A stretch of 64,000 nt of DNA from assembly GCF_918698085.1 (NCBI RefSeq), contig NZ_CAKKLP010000003.1, positions 1 to 64,000 of the forward strand. Reading direction: 5' to 3'. Position numbers and translations under genes: made by a program. The stretch comes from Chryseobacterium sp. Bi04. Its GTDB lineage: Bacteria > Bacteroidota > Bacteroidia > Flavobacteriales > Weeksellaceae. Of the stretch, positions 58,149-64,000 are shown piece after piece; within the stretch, counting starts at the first letter, position 1, and every line of letters starts with the position of its first letter. The notes below the pieces were generated by a model that worked only from the letters and a program-made list of their open reading frames with translations, ran no database searches and was not told the origin of the DNA.

Positions 58149-59522
58149 ATGAGAAAAACACTTGCAGTTCTCACCCTTTCTGTACAGGTTATTTCTGCTC
58201 AGAATATAGCCCAGAAATTAGATAAAGCAACCAAAGACCTTATGGACTCTTCAGGAACCATTGCTTCCGCTCTGTCATTTTATGTCTCAGATGATAATGG
58301 AAATTTTATATATGAATATCAGGGGAATAAGGGTCTTTCAACTGCTTCTACACAGAAGATTTTTACAGCAGGAGCTGCTTTGGAAACGTTAGGTAAAAAT
58401 TATACGTATACCACTACTTCCAGTTATTCCGGAAGTATATCCGGGGGGAATTTGAATGGAAACCTTTTCATCAGTTCCAATGGTGATCCTACTTTGGGAA
58501 GCTGGCGGTATGATGCCTATAAACCCGAAAGCTTTAAAAAAAAATTAATTGAAGCCATTAAAAATTCCGGAATTACAAAAATATCCGGTGATCTGATTAT
58601 AGATGATTCTTATTTTGACCATCAAACCATTCCCGGAGGATGGCCCTGGGATGACCTTGGAAATTATTATGGTGCAGGAGTCTGGGGGATCAACTGGAGG
58701 GAAAATCAGTTTGATATCAACATCAACGGCACAGATTTTAAAAACTTTTCCTATCCCCTGGAAGGTGTAAAATGGCTGAATGATCTAAAAACAGGAGGAA
58801 GCTCAGATCAGAGCCTGATCTTTACAGCTCCTCATTCTGATGTTGCCTTAATCAACGGTATGCTTCCGGGTGGTAAAACAGTCACCGTTTCAGGTTCTAC
58901 ACCCAATCCTCCTTTACAACTGGCTGCGGAAGTACAGCAATGGCTAAAAGAATCAGGAATTGAGATCTCAGGAAAAGCCATAACTAATTCTCAACTTGAA
59001 ATAGAAGGAAAGAAGGCCTTGGAAGCTCCGAAAAATAATATTATCCTAACTTACCAGTCTCCGACGCTGGATAAAATTGTGTATTGGTTTTTAAGAAAAA
59101 GTGTCAATCTTTATGGGGAAACTTTAATTAAAACCTTAGGAAAAGAGAAAAAAGGAAACCCAAGCTTTAAAAGTGGAGTCGCCTACCTGAAGGAATTCTG
59201 GAAGTCAAAAGGAATTAATCCGAATATGATTAATTTTGCTGATGGCAGTGGACTTTCCCCTCAGAATTATGTGGCGGCAAAAGCAGAGGTACAGGCGTTG
59301 TTATATGCTAAAAAGCAATCTTGGTTTGAAGCTTATCAGGATGGATTTCCGGTTCAGGAGAATGGAATGAAAATGAAAAGCGGAACCATGAGAGATACCA
59401 AATCCTTTGCAGGTTACCACACCGCTAAAGATGGAAAAAAATACGTATTTTCAATTATTATCAACAACTATCAGGGAAGTGGAAGTACAGAGCTGCAGAA
59501 AATTCTGAATGTTTTAAAATAA
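58149..59522 (+). CDS. dacB: D-alanyl-D-alanine carboxypeptidase/endopeptidase (PBP4 type, S13)
   Basis: A 457-residue exported penicillin-binding protein acting on peptidoglycan cross-links. The signal peptide ends I-S-A-Q at residue 18. Active-site motifs are S-T-Q-K at 67-70 (S-x-x-K), the S-x-N-like motif in F-A-D-G-S-G-L-S, and M-K-S-G-T-M for K-T/S-G. The large domain insert between the first two motifs (G-D-L-I-I-D-D-S-Y-F) is the S13 hallmark. The sensor kinase gene follows after 6 bp on the same strand. Confidence 0.93.
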   Translation: MRKTLAVLTLSVQVISAQNIAQKLDKATKDLMDSSGTIASALSFYVSDDNGNFIYEYQGNKGLSTASTQKIFTAGAALETLGKNYTYTTTSSYSGSISGGNLNGNLFISSNGDPTLGSWRYDAYKPESFKKKLIEAIKNSGITKISGDLIIDDSYFDHQTIPGGWPWDDLGNYYGAGVWGINWRENQFDININGTDFKNFSYPLEGVKWLNDLKTGGSSDQSLIFTAPHSDVALINGMLPGGKTVTVSGSTPNPPLQLAAEVQQWLKESGIEISGKAITNSQLEIEGKKALEAPKNNIILTYQSPTLDKIVYWFLRKSVNLYGETLIKTLGKEKKGNPSFKSGVAYLKEFWKSKGINPNMINFADGSGLSPQNYVAAKAEVQALLYAKKQSWFEAYQDGFPVQENGMKMKSGTMRDTKSFAGYHTAKDGKKYVFSIIINNYQGSGSTELQKILNVLK

Positions 59523-59528
59523 AAAACT

Positions 59529-60695
59529 TTGAGAAAATCCATATTAACCAGACTGAATAACTGGATTATTTTTGTTGTAATGACTGCCTTAGTGGTAGGC
59601 ATTGTAATAGCATCTACATCACTAATCAATTTCCTCCGAAAAGAAGAAATTAAAAGGATCAGCCTTCTATCCAAAGCCATACGGATCCAGCAGGAAGTGA
59701 AAACTCCTGATACCGATGTTTTGGACCTTTTACCGGAGATCCTGAATATCAATAATACCATTCCGTTTATTGTAACCGATAAAAATAAAAAGGTCATCCT
59801 TGATTTGGGGTATTACAGGAATATCCCTGAAAATACCATAAAAGATCCAGAGAAACTGCAGGATCTCATCAGGAATATGGAGAAAAACTATGATCCTATA
59901 GAAATTAAAGTGCCTGACGGAAATAACCAGTTTGTCTATTATGACAATTCACGACTGCTTAATAACCTTCGTTATTCGCCTTATATTTTAGGATTATTTA
60001 TTCTCTTATATTTCGGTTTCTCTTTCTGGTTTTTCAGGACGATAAAGAAAACAGACGAAGGATACCTTTGGGCTGGATTGGCCAAAGAAACAGCTCACCA
60101 GATTGGAACTCCCTTATCATCTATGATTGGATGGATGGAGATCATGAAGCTTGAAAATCCGGATTCAGAAGGGGTACATGAGATAGAAAAAGATATTGAA
60201 AGGCTGAGAACGATCTCTGAAAGGTTTTCAAAAATAGGTTCTGTGCCGGAGCTGAATGATATGAATTTCAATGAAACAATTCAGGTAAATTATGATTATT
60301 TAAAAACCAGAATTTCCAGGAAAGTTAATTTTACCCTACAGCTTCCAAATTATACAGTTCTGGTTCCTCATAATAAAATTCTGATGAGCTGGGTAATAGA
60401 AAATCTGGTGAAAAATGCAGTAGATGCGATGAAAGGGGAAGGATCTATTACCATGTCCGTTTTTGAAAGAAATAAAAGTATTCTTGTGGAAGTAAAAGAC
60501 AATGGAAGCGGAATGACAAAACAACAGGCGAGAAATGCTTTTAAGCCGGGCTATTCTACCAAAAAAAGAGGTTGGGGACTGGGATTGTCGCTGGCAAAAA
60601 GAGTTATCCATGAATACCATAACGGAGATATTAAAATCTCTCAGACTGAAGTAGGAAAGGGTAGTACGTTTAGAATAACTATAAAAAAAACGTAA
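59529..60695 (+). CDS. Membrane sensor histidine kinase
   Basis: A 388-residue kinase with a TTG start; no ATG is available nearby. Transmembrane helices lie near residues 12-34 and 148-168, with a periplasmic sensor of about 110 residues between them. The H box is E-T-A-H-Q-I-G-T-P-L-S-S. ATP-binding motifs are N-L-V-K-N-A-V-D-A-M, D-N-G-S-G-M and G-W-G-L-G-L-S-L-A-K. No response-regulator gene adjoins, so it is an orphan kinase, unless the regulator is elsewhere. Directly downstream of dacB, which suggests a link to cell-wall state. Confidence 0.92.
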   Translation: MRKSILTRLNNWIIFVVMTALVVGIVIASTSLINFLRKEEIKRISLLSKAIRIQQEVKTPDTDVLDLLPEILNINNTIPFIVTDKNKKVILDLGYYRNIPENTIKDPEKLQDLIRNMEKNYDPIEIKVPDGNNQFVYYDNSRLLNNLRYSPYILGLFILLYFGFSFWFFRTIKKTDEGYLWAGLAKETAHQIGTPLSSMIGWMEIMKLENPDSEGVHEIEKDIERLRTISERFSKIGSVPELNDMNFNETIQVNYDYLKTRISRKVNFTLQLPNYTVLVPHNKILMSWVIENLVKNAVDAMKGEGSITMSVFERNKSILVEVKDNGSGMTKQQARNAFKPGYSTKKRGWGLGLSLAKRVIHEYHNGDIKISQTEVGKGSTFRITIKKT

Positions 60696-60829
60696 GAAAA
60701 TATCTTGGGAATGTATAAATCATATGCCAAATCATGGTGCGAATTTATATCTTCCTGAAATTCCCTGCATGAAAATAAGATGAATACGGAAAACGTATCC
60801 ATCAAAAGATTAGAAAGGAAAATAAGGTG

Positions 60830-63013
60830 TTACTTTTTTATGTTTTCTTTCGGCTGGTAATCCGGATGACCAAGCTGCCAAAGAGCAAAAGAGAAAACAT
60901 CAGCTAAATTTGAATATTTTTGTTTTAGAAGCTGGTCACGTCCACCGTGTCCGCCTTTATAGTCTACTTTAAGTAATATAGTATTATCAGATATATTATC
61001 CATTTGTAATTTTGCTGCAAATTTAGCAGGCATCCAAGGAGCAACTCGAGGATCATTGATTCCAGTAGTAATAAAGGTCGCAGGATATTTAATGCCTTTT
61101 TTAATATGCTGGTAAGCATCCATTTCATATAAAGCCTTGAACTCAGATTCAATATCTTTAGAACCGAATTCTTTTACACTATTTAATCCATTTGGCATTG
61201 CCTCAATTCTTAGGGTATTTAATATTCCTGCCGTTATAATGGCAACTTTGAATAGATCAGGTCTTTCAGTCATAGCTCTTCCTATAGTAATTCCTCCAGC
61301 ACTTTGTCCCCAAATGGCTATTTTATCTTTAGATGTATAATTTTCATGGATCATATACTCAGCACAGGATATCAAATCCTTCCAAGAATTTGGTTTAGTA
61401 TCTTTAAAACCTCCTAAATGCCATGATTCACCCTTCTCTGCACCCCCTCTTACATGAGCAATTGCAACAATTCCACCTTTTAGTGCCCAAAGCATAAATG
61501 TCATATCTAAAAAAGGACTATTATTGATTCCATAAGCTCCATAGGCATCAATCAAAAGAGGATTGTTTTTATCTTTCTGAATGTCTTTTCTGTATAGTAA
61601 TGAAAGAGGAATATCTTGTCCGTCATGAGACTTGACAGTTATTTCTTTTACTATAATATCTTTGAATTCAGGATATTCTACAACCGGAGCCAGATTTTCA
61701 GGAATGAATTTTTTTGTTAATTGGTCAAATCTAAAATACTCATCATTATTTTTCCATCCTGTACAATTTATCCAGAAGTTATCGGAATAATTATTTTGAG
61801 TAGTTACCGTAATATCACCTGAAGGAAATGGTAATATCAGGTTTTCGATTTTACTATTTTGATAAAGGTATAATTTAGCCTCCACACCATTTCTTGAACT
61901 GCTAAAGACAAAACCATTTTTGATTTGATAAAGTCCGTTAATCACTTCATTAGGTATACTAGGAATTAGTATATTAGAATTTTTAAAATCCGGGCTTTTC
62001 AGTGATGTCCAATAAACTGCATTAATTCCGTTTTTCTCTGATATATAAATTATACTATCATTTTCTACAATAAAGCCGTTAATTTTTTCTTCTTTAGGAA
62101 ACAGTAGCTTCCATTGATTTTTTTCATTGATATGACTAACTGGTTTGAAGTATGTATCATTAAAATTTGTAGCTCCTGCTCTATAGCCAAAGAGGTATCG
62201 ACTTTCTTTTGTAGGAAGTTTTACTATAGGATAATCCTCAGAGTTTATTTTTAAATTGGGATTGTTCTTTTTTGATAATATGACATTTATTTCTTTCGAA
62301 TTTTGTCCTATTTTATAAACAACAGCCTGCATATTTTTCATAAACAGATTAGAATTTGGATCTGTAATAGGAAATTGAAGATAGACAAAGCTGTTATTGT
62401 CTGGAAGCCAAGAAATACCACCACCGTTCGTTGGCCAGCAATTTGTAACAAGATCAGGAAGTATTTTATGGGATTTTAAATCATAGATAACCATTTCAGA
62501 AATTTCTTTTCCGCTTTCCGTTAAGGCGATAACTACCTTAGAGCCATCATAATTAGGTTTAATATAATTAATTAAGTATTTTTTATGGGACTTCAAATTG
62601 TAATTTTCAGGATTGAAAATTTCTGTTTCTATTCCTTTAAATCCCTTTCTGTAATATAATTTTGCTGTATTTTCATCAGGTTTCTTTTTTAAATAAAAAC
62701 AAAAATTATTTTCCGTAATATTAATTTTATCTACTGAAAATGATTGTCGCTGATCAAATTCGATTCTTTTATTAATATAATATTCTCTATTGGGAATTTT
62801 ATAAAGGACTGAATCTGAATAATTGGTTTGAGATTGCATCCAATTAATAACTGAAGGGTCTTTTAAATTTTCTAAATTTCTAAACTCATCTATAATCTTA
62901 ATTCCAAAATAGTCTTCCGTTATAGATTTTGAAGGAGCTAAATTTGTTTTTTGAGCATTCATCATACCAAAAACAAAGTGAACAAAAAATATGAAAATAG
63001 GTCGATATGTCAT
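60830..63013 (-). CDS. Secreted prolyl oligopeptidase family peptidase (S9)
   Basis: A 727-residue exported peptidase. The signal peptide ends near M-N-A-Q at residue 20. Residues 40-450 are the beta-propeller gate. The alpha/beta-hydrolase domain has I-W-G-Q-S-A-G-G with Ser571, N-D-P-R-V with Asp654 and G-G-H-G-G with His689, a complete triad. H-V-R-G-G-A-E-K-G matches prolyl oligopeptidase rather than dipeptidyl peptidase IV. It cleaves short peptides after proline. It lies 9 bp downstream of a small GG-leader peptide gene on the same strand, so it is probably co-transcribed with that gene. Confidence 0.92.
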   Translation of the reverse strand: MTYRPIFIFFVHFVFGMMNAQKTNLAPSKSITEDYFGIKIIDEFRNLENLKDPSVINWMQSQTNYSDSVLYKIPNREYYINKRIEFDQRQSFSVDKINITENNFCFYLKKKPDENTAKLYYRKGFKGIETEIFNPENYNLKSHKKYLINYIKPNYDGSKVVIALTESGKEISEMVIYDLKSHKILPDLVTNCWPTNGGGISWLPDNNSFVYLQFPITDPNSNLFMKNMQAVVYKIGQNSKEINVILSKKNNPNLKINSEDYPIVKLPTKESRYLFGYRAGATNFNDTYFKPVSHINEKNQWKLLFPKEEKINGFIVENDSIIYISEKNGINAVYWTSLKSPDFKNSNILIPSIPNEVINGLYQIKNGFVFSSSRNGVEAKLYLYQNSKIENLILPFPSGDITVTTQNNYSDNFWINCTGWKNNDEYFRFDQLTKKFIPENLAPVVEYPEFKDIIVKEITVKSHDGQDIPLSLLYRKDIQKDKNNPLLIDAYGAYGINNSPFLDMTFMLWALKGGIVAIAHVRGGAEKGESWHLGGFKDTKPNSWKDLISCAEYMIHENYTSKDKIAIWGQSAGGITIGRAMTERPDLFKVAIITAGILNTLRIEAMPNGLNSVKEFGSKDIESEFKALYEMDAYQHIKKGIKYPATFITTGINDPRVAPWMPAKFAAKLQMDNISDNTILLKVDYKGGHGGRDQLLKQKYSNLADVFSFALWQLGHPDYQPKENIKK

Positions 63014-63022
63014 TATATAAAT

Positions 63023-63175
63023 TTATCTTGTTCTACCTGTACCTGTACCTGTTGTGTCATCTCCGTTATAATCATTCACACCGTTACCTCCTTTTATTGT
63101 TTGAGGATTATTAATCTTAACCATTTGTAGTTTTTTCAGTGATAGCTTTTTTTCAGTTTGTTTTTTCTGTTTCAT
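63023..63175 (-). CDS. Small GG-leader RiPP-type precursor peptide
   Basis: A 50-residue peptide. The leader K-K-L-S-L-K-K-L-Q-M-V-K-I-N-N-P-Q-T-I-K-G-G (two overlapping halves, residues 9-20 and 18-30) resembles flavobacterial class I lanthipeptide-type leaders, whose mark is K-K-L-S-L-K-K-L. The double Gly is at residues 29-30. The 20-residue core is Gly/Asp/Asn/Thr-rich, ending T-T-G-T-G-T-G-R-T-R, and has no Cys, so lanthionine rings are not possible. No modification enzyme is visible. Its ATG is at 63175 and its stop lies 9 bp before the peptidase start. Confidence 0.65.
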   Translation of the reverse strand: MKQKKQTEKKLSLKKLQMVKINNPQTIKGGNGVNDYNGDDTTGTGTGRTR

Positions 63176-63301
63176 CTTATTTGTTGTCTTTATTTATCTT
63201 GCGAATAACGAAATTAATATATAATTATTCAAGAATTATCTGCCGAAATTTATAAATTCCGTACAGATTTTAATTTATTGATTATATGATAAGTAAGAAA
63301 A

Positions 63302-64000
63302 TCATGACTTTTCTTTTTCTTTTAAGGCTTTTATAAAATAGGAAGGTAACGTATTTGTAATTTTTTTAAATGCATTAGTAAAAGACTCCACATTATTGTA
63401 TCCTGCTTCATCCGCAATAGCAGCTATCGTAAATTTTTGTAAATTTTTATTTTTCTTTAATTCTTCAATAATGTAATTAATTCTTAATTCATTAAGATAC
63501 TGAGGAAAATTTTGCCCTTTCAATTCGTTGACCAGTTTTGATAAATAAGCTCTGTTTGTATTAAGCTCTTTTGATAATAAATCTAGATTGATTGTTTTAT
63601 CTAAAAAGCGTTTATTGCTCTCAAATTCTTCTAGCTGTATTCTAAGCTGTTTGATTTTACTATCAGATAGATTCAACAATTTAGATTTTTCATTCTTTTG
63701 TTTTAGTGAAGGATAAGGTACTTTGTTATATGGCTCATCAACTTCTGAAATAGCTTCTTTTATATCTGGTTTTTCAGTTAGCAAATTGGCTTTAGATTGA
63801 TATAATTTTATTTTTTTCCTATTTCTTATTTGTAAAACAAACAAACTGGCTATAAGCAAACCACCTGCACCCAATAGCCAAAATAAGGTATAGTTCTTAG
63901 AATTTAAGTCTGCAATCAAAATCTCTTTTTCATTTAACAGAAGAGGTGTATCATATTTTTTATTGATTTCTGTTGATAAAAAGCTATAGTTTTTAGTTAA
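63302..64000 (-). CDS. AraC-family regulator with TPR-type/membrane N-terminus, truncated at the window edge
   Basis: The reading frame is open to the end of the window, so only the last 230 or so residues are present; a TTG at 63919 is not the true start. Seen from the N side: L-T-K-N-Y-S-F-L, then K-Y-D-T-P-L-L-L-N-E-K-E, then one transmembrane helix (T-L-F-W-L-L-G-A-G-G-L). A charged linker follows, then an AraC HTH pair: L-L-S-K-E-L-N-T-N-R-A-Y-L-S-K-L-V-N and A-I-A-D-E-A-G-Y-N-N-V-E-S-F. Such proteins in Flavobacteriia have N-terminal TPR sensors. It is on the same strand as, and 126 bp upstream of, the small precursor gene. Confidence 0.85.
   Translation of the reverse strand, partial: LTKNYSFLSTEINKKYDTPLLLNEKEILIADLNSKNYTLFWLLGAGGLLIASLFVLQIRNRKKIKLYQSKANLLTEKPDIKEAISEVDEPYNKVPYPSLKQKNEKSKLLNLSDSKIKQLRIQLEEFESNKRFLDKTINLDLLSKELNTNRAYLSKLVNELKGQNFPQYLNELRINYIIEELKKNKNLQKFTIAAIADEAGYNNVESFTNAFKKITNTLPSYFIKALKEKEKS

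Noticed and set aside
63919..63921. TTG at 63919 as the start of the last AraC regulator
   Set aside because: The frame stays open to the window end with family-like sequence upstream, so the gene is truncated by the window rather than starting there.

Overview
The window is a low-GC Bacteroidota chromosome segment, most likely Chryseobacterium or a close relative in the Weeksellaceae. The reasons are the many TAnnTTTG -7 promoter boxes, the absence of strong Shine-Dalgarno sites, several GLPGLI-family secreted proteins, signal peptides ending in A-Q, and the lysine-rich GG-leader 'bacteriocin-like' peptides common in that genus. The genus call is inference from family knowledge, not from a search. 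There are no insertion sequences, phage genes or CRISPR arrays.

Layout. 1-12.5 kb is mostly housekeeping: YceI lipoprotein, DJ-1/PfpI protein, DUF1294 protein, beta-helix protein, typA, an MHS-type transporter, a GHL10/DUF187 lipoprotein, ferritin, ychF and a lipoprotein with calcium-binding-like repeats. 12.5-15.8 kb holds five Cys-rich GG-leader peptide genes in two minus-strand clusters. They flank an AraC regulator and an SDR gene, and one copy has an in-frame nonsense codon. 17.8-25.2 kb is a minus-strand grasp-with-spasm RiPP locus. In transcription order it has a propeller-type sensor kinase, a LytTR regulator, three precursor genes each preceded by a similar small hairpin, an ATP-grasp ligase, an unrecognised 73-aa protein and a SPASM-domain protein without a visible radical-SAM CxxxCxxC motif. 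25.3-34 kb carries topoisomerase IV (parE, small membrane protein, parC), a rhomboid protease, a membrane AraC regulator and a coupled SDR/epimerase pair. 34-40 kb has a lectin-like secreted pair, DUF4180, prmC, yaaA and the Sua5/YrdC gene.

40.0-40.65 kb is an array of five near-identical initiator tRNA genes on a 111-112 bp period, closed by a terminator. It is followed by a frameshifted GLPGLI gene and three class I terpene synthase genes (42.1-45.8 kb). 46.3-54.8 kb contains an Ada-type zinc protein with a 2OG-Fe(II) oxygenase, a GNAT enzyme, a candidate small RNA (48.17-48.30 kb), a BlaI/M56 pair, two intact GLPGLI genes, an acetyltransferase and a transaldolase-like aldolase. 55-60.7 kb holds a DUF1905 protein, a TPR protein, peptidase E coupled to a zinc-ribbon protein, a PBP4-type carboxypeptidase and a sensor kinase. 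The last 3 kb has a small GG-leader precursor (too short for usual gene callers) between a secreted prolyl oligopeptidase and a truncated AraC/TPR regulator.

The most interesting content is natural-product biology: nine certain or likely RiPP-type precursor genes in three unrelated families, plus one possible decayed fragment, and three terpene synthases within 51 kb. Also notable are the repeated hairpin in front of each grasp-with-spasm precursor, a dispersed foldback repeat present three times, and the candidate sRNA. All assignments come from reading motifs by eye; no database search was possible.
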